NCBI GenBank assembly: GCA_019671005.1
Contig: CM033752.1
Span: forward strand, 13,020,001-13,084,000
Source of the DNA: Hibiscus mutabilis
Taxonomy: Eukaryota > Streptophyta > Magnoliopsida > Malvales > Malvaceae
Direction: 5' to 3'
Length of the DNA: 64,000 nucleotides
Shown here: in pieces, positions 24,700-34,426 of the stretch
Position numbering within the stretch: the first letter of the stretch is position 1
How the letters are laid out: each line of letters opens with the position of its first letter
Program-made: the position numbers and the translations under genes
Notes under the pieces: model-generated
Told to the model about the DNA's origin: nothing
Seen by the model: only the letters and a program-made list of their open reading frames with translations
Database searches by the model: none

Positions 24700-25140
24700 A
24701 ATTATAATAATAATAATACTATAATAATAACATATACACATATATAATTTATGTACATATAACCATACATGCAAATTAACATATACCATATAACATTCAA
24801 ACACACATATACATATATTTGCTCACACACCTCATTATACATACTACAAACGTACATAGTACATGCACATGCAAACCACATATATATCACATACACCCAA
24901 GCACACATATACATACGTCTTATACACACAAAATAAGTATAACCAAATACACCCTAGTACATATATAAACTATTAAAACGTACGTGACATGTGACACACA
25001 TACATCGTACATAGTATGTATAATATGCATGCGCTTACACATATTACACACATATTTTATACACATTAATCACATATATAGTAAACATACAATATAACAT
25101 GTATACATGCAATAATAATACCTTATTAATTATTATACTA
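24700..25140. repeat. CA/TA-rich simple sequence in TE-C 3' LTR
   Basis: About 440 bases dominated by ACATATA, CATACA and TATATA words with AATAATAAT runs. It occupies the first part of the LTR in element orientation. Counterparts lie at 34620-35090 and in TE-D at 62815-63220. Confidence 0.85.
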
Positions 25141-25163
25141 ATACGTTAATAATATTTACAAAC

Positions 25164-25252
25164 CGGATAAAAATGAGTGATTACAGTTGCCTCTCTTTGC
25201 TTGTTCTCGTGAAACGAGAACAAAGCAAAGACCAAAAGCACTCATTTTTATC
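25164..25252. repeat. Nested inverted repeats across TE-C 3' LTR/interior junction
   Basis: Outer arms are CGGATAAAAATGAGTG (25164-25179, inside the LTR) and its exact reverse complement (25237-25252, interior). Inner arms are TCTTTGCTTGTTCTCGT (25194-25210) and its reverse complement with one extra A (25214-25231), separated by GAA. The LTR boundary at 25185/25186 lies inside the structure. On the element's sense strand the inner arm next to the LTR is the purine-rich stretch expected to be the polypurine tract. Confidence 0.93.
25186..25205 (-). other. TE-C probable polypurine tract
   Basis: The sense (minus) strand just before the LTR start TGTAATCACTC reads AAGCAAAGAGAGGCAAC, purine-rich but imperfect. 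It is the only candidate adjacent to the LTR. Part of it is in the inner hairpin arm. Confidence 0.6.
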
Positions 25253-25446
25253 CGACTTCCCTGCTCACGACTTTGGAATCACGTGTTCTTCTGGAATTCT
25301 CCGTTTTTCATTGGCCGGATCTTCAGGCTCATAAGTTCTCCCTGTATAAAACTTCTTCACCTTTGGTTCTTTTTTAAGATTCTAGAGTTAGGGCTCTCCC
25401 TATATGGAGCCTTTCACTGGGGGTTTGAAAACGTAGGCTTCTCCTT

Positions 25447-25690
25447 TATGTAACCTTTGCCTTCGCTTGTTCTTTCCTCTTTTTATTTATCTTTTTTTTT
25501 TCTCGTTTCTTTTTCCTTCTTTCTCTGTTCTTTTTCCTTTTTCTTTTTCTCTTTTTTTCTTTCCTACTTTTTATTTTTCTTTTTTTTTGCCCTTTTTTTG
25601 CCTTTTTTCATGTTCTTTTTCCTTTTTCTCTTTTTCTTTTTTTTTTCTGCTTTTTCTTTTTTCTCTTCTTTCTCTTTTCTATGTTTTCAT
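25447..25690 (-). repeat. Long purine tract (sense strand) 1 in TE-C
   Basis: Almost uninterrupted CTTTTT/TTTTCT-type pyrimidines on the plus strand, so a polypurine run in the element RNA. It creates overlapping Phe/Ser-rich reading frames that are not genes. Confidence 0.85.
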
Positions 25691-25693
25691 GAG

Positions 25694-26435
25694 GCTGTTG
25701 ATATCTTTGGACTTACGCTACTAAAGCTGTCGCATCATGCCCAAAGGACTTGTCGATGGCCCGAAGGACTTATCACCATGCTCGAAAGACTTACTGGTGG
25801 CCCGAAGGACTTATCATCGTGCCTGAAGGACTTACCGATGACCCAAAAGATTTAACATCTGGGCCTCACGCCGCTATGGCTGCCGATCTTTCTGGACTCA
25901 CGCTACTAATGATGCCGCATCATGCCCGAAGGACTTACTGATGGCACGAAGGACTTATCACCATGCTTGAAAGACTTATTGGTGGCCCGAAGGACTTAAC
26001 ATCGTGCCCTAAGGACTTACCGATGACCCGAAGGATTTAACATCTGGGCCTCATGCCGCTATGGCTGCCGATCTTTCTGGACTCACGCTACTAAATGCTG
26101 CCGCATCATGCCCGAAGGACTTACTGATGGCCCGAAGGACTTATCGCCATGCTCGAAAGACTTATTGGTGGCCCGAAGGACTTAACATCGTGCTCGAAGG
26201 ACTTACCGATGACTCAAAGGATTTAACATCTGGGCCTCATGCCACTATGGCTGTCGATCTTTCTAGACTCACGCTACTAAATGCTGCCGCATCACGCCCG
26301 AGGGACTTATTAATGGCCCGAAAGACTTATCACCATGCTCGAAAGACTTACTAGTGGCCCGAAAGACTTAACATCGTACCTGAAGGACTTACCGATGACC
26401 CGAAGGATTTAACATCTAGGCCTCACGCCGCTATA
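25694..26435. repeat. Four-copy ~185-bp tandem array built of ~20-bp subunits
   Basis: Monomers start at 25694, 25879, 26064 and 26250, and a fifth is cut short at 26436, giving periods of 185, 185, 186 and 186. Each starts GCTG(C/T)(C/T)GAT(C/A)TTTCT-like and holds six variants of a 20-21-base unit with the core CGAAGGACTTA. It lies between gag and the 3' LTR, the region of Tat/Ogre elements known to be hypervariable and to spawn satellite repeats. Confidence 0.95.
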
Positions 26436-27329
26436 GCTGCCGATCTTTCTTTTCTTTGGTAAATTCTTTGATAATTCTTCAAATACCTGTCTAGGAACAA
26501 GCAAAAATTGGCATGCCTCTATCTATATGATGCATGCAATGTCGTGCTTTCTTCTTCTTCTTCTTCTTTTTGTTTTTTTTCTTCTTCTTTTTTCTTTTTT
26601 CTTCTTTTCCTTCTTTTTTCTTCTTTTTCTTTTCTCTTTTTCTTCTTTTTTCTTCTTTTTCTTTTCTCTTTTCTTCTTTTTTCTTCTTTTTCTTTTTTTT
26701 ATCATCATTTTCTCTCACTCTCTTTTCTTTTTTTTTAGACTTGTTTTAAAATCTTATGTCTTAAAAAGTCATTCTTTGGATTTCTCTGTTTCCTTTCTTT
26801 TTGCGGTATGCTCAGTTTTGATCTTCATTTCTGTCAAATTTTGTTAAATGAGTATCCGCTCTTGTTCTTTTTCATGAGCACTTGCCTTTCTTCTTCAGGG
26901 TCTCTGCCCGCTTCACCAACAAACTCTATATCATGCATGTGCAGAGATTCTTACCATTCTTTCTATTCTGCATTGCCCCACTCGATCGTGCTAGGCTACC
27001 TTCCAACTCTTTTGACCCAACATTCTGAGTATTTGTTAGTTTCATCATCGAGGGTGAGCAAAATGATTCTTAACCTCAATCTTCTTGTTGCCTCTTGACG
27101 GGAACCATTCATCGATCTCTGTACTTTAATTCTTTGGAGACTCGATGTTACCTCTTATCGTCCCCATATTTTATAATCTCATTCTCATCCTGGTTCGTCC
27201 TTCACTTTCTTGAACTAACCAAGGCATCGTAGCTGAAACCCGCTTCTTGTTCTTGAGCTGTCTGACACATACGCTCTTGTCATCACCTTCATCTTATACA
27301 TTGTGGGGTCGTTTCTGGTTAGGTGCTCC
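26436..27329 (-). other. TE-C 3' noncoding region with purine tract 2
   Basis: The start is the truncated fifth monomer. 26540-26730 is a TTCTTTTT-type pyrimidine tract on the plus strand (purine in the element RNA). 26740-27329 is unique-looking, with only short reading frames and no recognised domain. Confidence 0.6.
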
Positions 27330-28560
27330 AATAATATCCGCAACCTTGTGTTCTGGATCTTATCTCTGAAGTAATACATGGGAATCTTTGTTGCTTTAAC
27401 TTGTCAATTTGTTGATTGGTATTCCACTGAAGGGTATCATTTAGATTAACATACAGGATCTTGAAAACACAACATAGGAGCTCTAGATATCAAGTGCAAG
27501 AGCGGCTTAGATTCAACCACTCAGTAATTCAAGGATGTGAGTCTTCCCTGGTGACTCGGTTCATCCTCATGATTACCGCGTTGCTGCAGAATACTACTCT
27601 TTCTCAATTCTCATTATCTACTCCGCCCCCAAAAAGGGTGGGCTTGTATGACCACTCGAGCGCAGAAATATTACTCTAGGAATAGAGTTCTGGGTGGTGT
27701 GAGTCTTAATTTTTCCTATGATATCGTCTATTTTCTCTCTTTTCTTTTCTCTTCATTTCTCCTTCTTTTTCTTTTTCTTTTTTCTTCCTTTTTTCTCTCT
27801 TTTTCTTCTTTTCTTCTTTTTTTCTCATATTTCTCTTCTTTTTTTGTTTTTTTGTTGTTTTTTTGTTTTTTTCGCTTTTATCATTATTTGAGGAAATCAA
27901 TTCGTCACAGTCCTTTGTCTTGAGGACAACGATGGAGCAAACAAACTGCCCCAAGTTACTCGGCATAGTCACGATTTGAAAATATTACCATCACTCATGA
28001 AGCTAAGGTTTCTTGAATTGGATGATGTGTCTCCACCTTATCGCCTTAGCGGAGTGCCCCAAAATTCCCACACTCTTATCCGAACAAGCCTATTACCAGG
28101 TTTCGAACATAGGAGTGCTTTTTATTATTCTTTTCTCTTTCTTTCTTTTTCTCTTCAATTCTTTCTCTTTTAATTCTTATTATTACTTATTTACTACCTA
28201 GAACATTATGCCTAGAGTTTCAATTTCAATCGACTCTACATGGTTGACATTTGGAGCTTTTTCATCCTTGAACATCATCGAGAGAGTAGTAGTCTCGCTT
28301 TGCTGACCAGAGTCTGGTAGGGAAGATTACACCCCACCATTGTCAAAACATCTATCTAATGTCACATCTTGCAATTGATATCTAGTGTCCTACAACGGTG
28401 AGAAAATATATATCTATGTACTTTCAAGAACATTATATTTAAGCAAATGTGTTCTTCAATGGAATAAAAATCAACAAACATGCCCCATCACAAAAGATCT
28501 TTACCACATGTGGGCCACATGTAGTAAAGTTGATTCCTTGTATTACTTCAGGAAGGTCTT
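27330..28560 (-). other. TE-C 3' noncoding region shared with TE-D, with purine tract 3
   Basis: 27330-28295 is homologous to the TE-D fragment 21269-22076, and its continuation (28296-28560) to 35133-35540. 27730-27890 is a third long pyrimidine tract on the plus strand. No protein domain is seen in either strand, so by position this is untranslated sequence after gag where pol would normally be. Confidence 0.7.
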
Positions 28561-29643
28561 TTAATGTAGAGACATCTCTGGCTTCTTCAGCACTATGCAG
28601 ACTTGCCCCTCATCCTTGGTCCTCCACTGCTGGATCAACTCTCGTGTCAGAGTTCCATCATTGATCAGCTTCTTGATTTCCCCTAATAAAGGTCTACATT
28701 TCCTGGTGGGATGCCCCGATGCCCCCATATGAAATTCACATGTGCTACTCGAGTCAAAACTATGGGCAAACGGATCAGGTGCAATCTTCATCGGCCTAGG
28801 AGTAAGATAGTGACCCCCTACCAGATGAGGCCAAATGTCTGAGATAGATGTTCCAAACACTTCCAAATTTGCGCTCATCCGAGGAATTTTCCTTGATGAC
28901 TTTGAGGTGTCAGTTTGTCTTCTTCTTTTACAGCCACGCGAACCCTGGAGATGACACTCATTTACCTCTCCATCTTTATCTATCTTATATTCGATTCGGT
29001 CCTTAAACTTAGACCCCAATTTTCCTTCTTTGATTGCATATTCTATCCTCTCTCCAATCGTCATGAAATCTTCAAATCTATTTCTCGATTTCTCCAACAT
29101 CACATCAAAGAAAGGAGAGGGAAGCGTTGCATGGAACAAAGGACTTAACTCTTCTTCCGCTATAGGAGGCTGGACTTGGGTCGTCAAACATCGCCACCTT
29201 AGTGCATATTCCCTGAAGCTTTCACTTGGTCTCATTTTCTCATTCTGAAGAAACTGACGACAGGGTGCTAAATCTAAAGCATATTTGTATTGACCCAAGA
29301 AGGCATTAGCGAGGTCACTCCATGACCTAACTTGGTTTCTGTTCAAACAGTTATACCACGCTACTGCAGGTCCCGTCAGGCTATCATGGAAGTGGTGGAT
29401 TAACAACTCTTCATTCTTCATGTATCCTTCCATTTTACTACAGAACATGGTTAAATGAATCTTCGGGCAGCTGGTTCTGCTATACTGCGCAAATCTGGGA
29501 ACCTTGAAATCTGGAGGAATGACCAAATCAGGGACTAGGCAGAGTTCCCTCGTATTGAAAACATTTATCTTTTCTTTCTTCTTAAGCTCTTTCTCGATTT
29601 TTTCTTCTAGCTGGTCAAGCCTTGACTCTTCGGTTCGTTCCAT
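28561..29643 (-). CDS. gag: TE-C gag, intact (360 aa)
   Basis: Starts at the ATG at 29643 (MERTEESRLDQLEEK); the frame is open 10 codons further up but without an ATG. Order: a short Lys/Glu-rich coiled region (residues ~1-30), then a capsid region with VPDLVIPPDFKVPRF, HLTMFCSKMEGY, HHFHDSLTGPAVAWYN, WSDLANAFLGQY and REYALRWR (roughly 45-210). A Cys-His motif CEFHMGASGHPTRKC follows near residues 305-320, then a KKLINDGTLT tail. This is the retrotransposon-gag layout of Tat-lineage elements and would assemble particles. No stop interrupts it, unlike every other ORF here. The homologous TE-D gag (35543-36505) is broken. No protease or pol follows. Confidence 0.88.
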   Translation of the reverse strand: MERTEESRLDQLEEKIEKELKKKEKINVFNTRELCLVPDLVIPPDFKVPRFAQYSRTSCPKIHLTMFCSKMEGYMKNEELLIHHFHDSLTGPAVAWYNCLNRNQVRSWSDLANAFLGQYKYALDLAPCRQFLQNEKMRPSESFREYALRWRCLTTQVQPPIAEEELSPLFHATLPSPFFDVMLEKSRNRFEDFMTIGERIEYAIKEGKLGSKFKDRIEYKIDKDGEVNECHLQGSRGCKRRRQTDTSKSSRKIPRMSANLEVFGTSISDIWPHLVGGHYLTPRPMKIAPDPFAHSFDSSSTCEFHMGASGHPTRKCRPLLGEIKKLINDGTLTRELIQQWRTKDEGQVCIVLKKPEMSLH

Positions 29644-29837
29644 TTTCCAACTAAATCTGACATCGAACCCCAAGTGTTAAATGATGAAGTGCGATGATAA
29701 AATTATTAAACAATGCAAAGGACGTGATGCAAATGCAATGCATGAATGCAATAAAGCATCGATTCCGCAAGTGATTTGTCCCTATAGGACATATTTCATT
29801 CAGACCAAAAGGTTTCATTACATCCGGTATTAGGGTT

Positions 29838-31304
29838 TTACAGATAGCGGTGAGCCCTGGCACCTAATGTCTTGACCTCATTCAACAGTCCTGTCAGCTT
29901 TCCTTCGCGGTCAAACACTGGATCCATATTCTGGCTTATTGGTGCTGCTGCATCGGGTAAATCTGCTACCTATTGAGCTACTTGTTGGGCTTGAGTCGTA
30001 ACCATCTTCATGTCCCGGTCTTTCTCCCGTATTGTTTGCTCGGCCTTTTGTAGCTTAACGGTCATTGCCCCAGCACGGATCTCGCTGGTACGTAAAGAAG
30101 TCTCGAGCCTCGCTACCTATTCTTTGAATGCTGCATTTTCCATTTGAAAGGGTTGTGATTCATTCCTTTCCTACTGCAGACTTGATTTCAGGATATCTTC
30201 CATGGCCAGACTGTTTTCCAACTCACTTTTGAGAAGGTCGCATTGGCCCTCAGCTTCTTCCAGCTTCTGTGATAATGATCTGACTTTATTCTTACTATTC
30301 TTGCATTTCTGCTTCCATCGTTCTGAACCGTTCCTCAGTTGAATCATACCATTGACCCACTCTTCCACGGTGTCACCCAGACCGACATTCTTGAATTCAA
30401 AGTGCAGCTTCTGGTACTCGTCTTGTGCATTCTTTAATTTCATGCTCAGATCGTGCCTCTCATGCTCGAGCTGGCCGCACTTGCGTGCAAGTTCATCTTC
30501 TAAGACTCTTTTATTCTTGACTCCTAAATTCATCCTGCTTGAGTGACCCACTTCTGTGTTACCCAAACCTTGGGCTGGGTATTGACCCTCCTTCGACTTT
30601 GCCCCTTGGGCAACGGCTGGCTTGCTGTAGAACCGAGGTTGTCCGTTTCCAAAACCCAAAACTCTCATTCTGATAAGATCTCGAACTCTGTCCTTCAGGG
30701 CCCTACAATTTTCAGTGTGATGACTCGAATCGCCTATGTGGTAGCTGCACCAGACACGACTGTTGTAATCCTTCGGATAAGGAGGTTTTCTTGGTACAGA
30801 CTTCACTGGTATGATAAGGCTCCTTTCGACAAGCAACGAAAGTAACTAGGTGTATCTCATGGGTATAGGATAATGCCTTCTGATGTCATTAGATTCTCGA
30901 GCTTCCCCTGGTTTTACCTCTGTTCCCTTGGTATCCACCCCAGATATGCTACTTGTCTGCTTCTTGAGATTGATCACAAAGGGATTCGATTTGTCATATT
31001 TAACGGTATTGTCTGTTTCGACATTCTGACCATTATGTTCCACATTCTGATCCTCGATCGAATCTTTTCTGAGTTCGACATGCTGCTTGCCTTTCATCAT
31101 AGCATTCATCTGGTCCATCATCTCGGACATCTGCTTCTTTAGTTCTTGTATTTCATCTTGTTTGTCACCAGAATTGACACTGCTTACTGAATCTGTTCTG
31201 GAGTCCTTGAATGATTCTTCTTCGGCGGTCCCTGGCCTAGTCTCGGGATGGAACTCTGGAATTGGACCCCCTTCCTTCAGGTCAAAGAACCTTTGGTCCA
31301 TCAT
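29838..31304 (-). pseudogene. TE-C upstream ORF: Cys-His motif and coiled coil, four amber stops
   Basis: One continuous minus-strand frame from the ATG at 31304 to a TAA at 29838, broken only by TAG at 30846-30848, 30171-30173, 30117-30119 and 29970-29972. The N-terminus has FFDLKEGGPIPEFHPETR and a Met/Gln-rich helix. Just past the first stop come a PRKPPYPKDYNSRVWC segment and a Cys-His motif CSYHIGDSSHHTENC, then ~200 residues of charged heptad-like sequence (ELARKCGQLEHERHDLSMKL, RSLSQKLEEAEGQCDLL). Extra ORFs upstream of gag are a hallmark of Ogre-type Tat elements. The Cys-His part resembles the end of a gag, so a second, core-less gag module fused to a coiled coil is an alternative reading. 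Confidence 0.72.
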
Positions 31305-31963
31305 GAACAATCTTCTATTATGGGAGAAATCACTCGGGAATCAATGCCCTGTGTAATGCGAATGCGATGATATGCAAAAACAAAGCAAAAAGAAAACAAG
31401 TCAGTACCCGACAAAAATGATAAATACGTAATAAAAGGGCAAATTAAATGCGATAAGCAAACAAGGTAATCCTATTTACATTCCATCTAAGACACCTAGG
31501 GTATATGCATGGCTCTAACAGGGTGGGTTTCTATGTGTTCTCTACATGCAGTTTTGGTTCTAGGAGGTACCCAAATTGTCCTCGCTGTCCTCTACTAAGA
31601 GTAGCAAGGCCCCCGATTATCACCCATTAAAGGCTCCTTTCAACCGGGTTCAATTCAGGGGGACCCATTCCCTTATGCCCATACGAAGGAACGATATCCT
31701 TACGAAAGAATAAGGTACTCGAGCCCCGAAGGTACTTGCTAGGCCCATACGGGAGAACGATATCTCCAAGAAAGCATTAGCGTTTTCCCCCAACTAAAAA
31801 AAACGGGTTTATATGCCATATTTTAAATGCGTTAAAATAAACGTGCACTTATAATCAAATTTTAATTTAATCGTCATTTAATCCGGAACTTCTAATATTA
31901 ATAAAGTGGTAATTATTTTTAAAAGCTGGACTCTCTTCTTGTTTTCGAAAAACAAAAAATTTC
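31305..31963 (-). other. TE-C leader
   Basis: About 660 bases between the primer site and the upstream ORF. No open frame of note and no recognised RNA structure. Confidence 0.6.
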
Positions 31964-31982
31964 TCCCCAGCGGAGTCGCAAT
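31964..31982 (-). other. TE-C primer binding site (Arg-type)
   Basis: The minus strand reads ATTGCGACTCCGCTGGGGA next to the LTR end at 31984. Tat/Ogre elements characteristically have TGGCGACTCCRCTGGGGA here, attributed to tRNA-Arg. One base of the expected match differs (T for the second G). Confidence 0.82.
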
Positions 31983-34173
31983 CTGTAGCGATGTCCGTTT
32001 CGCTAAAAAATGAGTTTTCTAAGTGTTTGTGATTTTTCGGATATAAAATGTTTATTTCGTGGAGTTTTAAAAATACCGTATTTTATTTAAAAAGGAGGAG
32101 TCGCCACCGGCTACTTAGGTAGGCCGGACACCATAAAACTAGAGATTCGAAAACTGTTGGGTTCGGAAGTCGGTTACGGATGGGGAAGGATTAGCACCCC
32201 CACACCGCCCAAAATTGGTACTTTAATAATTACCGTTTTATTAATATTAAATTTTTTAGGTTAAAGTGATGATCAATTTAAGATTCGGTTATAAGTGCGA
32301 GTAGATTTTAAAGGCCCCGTTATCCGAGAGTAAACGCCCAACCACCATCACTACGCCTGATATTGGCCCCGTTTACGCTCGGATAAAAGGGCACCGCATT
32401 GACAATTTATATATCACTATGCGACCTTAGAAAGCCAATAAAAACACACATCCACATTGACATGATACTAAGACATAAAAAAGGGGAATATCCTAATATT
32501 AAACAAAAAATAATAAAATGCAAGAACAAAAAACAACTACAATATGCACAATACGCATACATGATACTAGGCAAGCAAAACAACACACTAAAATATTACA
32601 CTGAAACAACACGTCTAAGTATCTATATCGAAATGTTTCCAAGTGCTGATATGATCATGGCAAGAATTATACATAGACCAAAGATACATAAACATGTAAA
32701 TTATTTATGAATATCTACATACCATTTAAATAAAAAGTGGCATGCATAAACTAAAGGATTTAACAAACTAGCCTAAATATAACGTATTTCAACAAAGCTA
32801 CAAAAGACATAACATGCCACATCATAAACGTATTATCCACAATTAATATGCGCCCTACAATGCAAAAAGATCATAAAAACCATGCATACATATAGACATA
32901 ATACGAACTAAAACTAAAACATAATTAATAAATCAAACACATGCACAACATAGATTAATGGATTACAAGCATGGTATAACCCGCATTAATGCACCCATAA
33001 CGACCTAAAACGTAATATATAATGCACATATATACGTAAAGAACAAATAAAATAAACATACTTAAAACAAATGGTAAAAATATTTAAGAAACTGGAAAAG
33101 GGTTGAAATGGAGTACAAACAAAATTAGAGAAAAATATTAAACAAATGAAAAGCATATTTAGGGGCGAGATTGCAAGCCAAACGAAACTTTAAAGGACTG
33201 CATGTGTAATATTACCAAGGGGCAATTTCAAACTGAAAATATCCAAAACACGTGACGACTAAGAGGGTAAATTGACCATTTGATAATTGATTTCAGTTAA
33301 TCAAGGGACCAGATTAAAATTACATGGAACCATACGAGGACCAGAGGTGTAAATAGCCCAAGGGGCAGACCGTTTTGAAAAATCTCGAAACGCGGGATGG
33401 TTTAATGTGTAATTTAACCATTTTTAAAAGTAATGACCCTATAAAAGACACCCATCAGATTAAACTCACCCCTTTTCCCCATTTTTTTAACCCTTTGATT
33501 ATAATCCCCCATTTCTCAACCCATTTCCAGAATCTATCTCAGACCACCGCCGGCCGTCGCTCGATGGCGCCGGCGGCCCTCAAACTATGACCTAAAACGC
33601 TCCATTTCTCACCCTAAACCCACGTCCAATCTTAGATCTTAGGAGAAAGAGACGTATTTTTCTATATCTAAAAAACGAAACCGAAACTCCTACTCCCTTT
33701 TTTTAAAATATTTTATAAACTAAGACCAAGCAACCCCTCCCCTTTACCGGTTCACCGTGTTTGGCTTAAGAGCCTTACAGCTTATTACCGGTGGCAGGAA
33801 ACTTTAATCAACGAGGGTAAGAACCGACCTCTTTAACGTTTTTTTGTTTGATATTGTTGATACCCTTGAAAGATATGCATGCAGTAAAAGAAGAAAGAGA
33901 AATACCACTGGACTTGTGTTTTTTTTTGTATTTCTGGAAAAACTGATCATAATACACTTTTGGTTCGTTTACATATATTGCTCTCATCTCTGTTTTTTGG
34001 TAGAAAACCATACATTAAAAATACGTCTCATCTGATTTTTGGGTACTGATAATCCATTGTTTTGGTGATTTGCACATTCTCTGAGCTCGATGGTTGATTT
34101 GGTGGTACGGCGGAGTGGTGTCGGCGTGGAGAGAGTCATGGTGGTGGTGTCCTCTGTCAGATCCACTCACGGT

Positions 34174-34197
34174 CGTTGGATCAGATCTGATCCAACG
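34174..34197. repeat. Perfect 24-base palindrome in TE-C 5' LTR
   Basis: Same palindrome as 24269-24292 (CGTTGGATCAGA plus its reverse complement), with no change between the LTRs. Confidence 0.95.
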
Positions 34198-34255
34198 GTT
34201 GTGATTGCATGAGGAATGAACGGCCTAGATCTGGCCTTGGAATGAGGAAAGCTTC

Positions 34256-34359
34256 ATCTGATCTCGACACGTGGCAGAGGGAGAATGAACAGTCTCGCGA
34301 CAGCTGCATCTGATCTCGACACGTGGTAGAGGGAGAATGAACGGTCTCCCGGGGGTGAA
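34256..34359. repeat. 52-base tandem duplication with G-box in TE-C 5' LTR
   Basis: CATCTGATCTCGACACGTGG starts both units, 52 bases apart. Units differ at a few positions, such as GGCAGAGG against GGTAGAGG. The 3' LTR has one unit, so this arose after insertion or is a copy-specific gain. It doubles the CACGTG core (34268-34273 and 34320-34325). Confidence 0.9.
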
Positions 34360-34399
34360 TTGCACGCGCGCCAGCTGGATCATCTTAGTGTTATCTGGA

Positions 34400-34426
34400 C
34401 CGTTGGATCAAATCTTGATCCAACGG
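34400..34426. repeat. 12-base-stem hairpin in TE-C 5' LTR
   Basis: CCGTTGGATCAA, loop ATC, then its exact reverse complement. The 3' LTR counterpart (24482-24508) has a changed right arm (AACAA instead of AACGG). The arms share the GTTGGATC word with the palindrome ~200 bases away. Confidence 0.92.

Larger units (their letters stand above)
22077..25185 (-). repeat. TE-C 3' LTR
   Basis: 3109 bases, TGTAGTG...GATTACA in plus-strand reading. It matches 31984-35127 along its whole length with scattered differences. It contains a G-box (24363-24370), a 24-base perfect palindrome (24269-24292), a second GTTGGATC hairpin (near 24482-24508) and a CA/TA-rich simple-sequence stretch (24700-25140). A reading frame at 22493-22804 recurs in the other LTR but is not taken as a gene. 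Confidence 0.95.

Noticed and set aside
25694..26435. CRISPR-like regular repeats
   Set aside because: Period is ~185 with subunits that touch end to end, no unique spacers, no cas genes, and the setting is a plant retrotransposon.
25457..26847. Phe/Ser/Leu-rich or Lys/Glu-rich reading frames over the pyrimidine tracts
   Set aside because: Low-complexity translations of TTTTTC runs in every frame; no start context or domain.
30846..30848. Programmed amber readthrough in the TE-C upstream ORF
   Set aside because: The base context after TAG (TTACTT) is not the known CARYYA-type leaky context, and three further amber codons follow, so decay is simpler.
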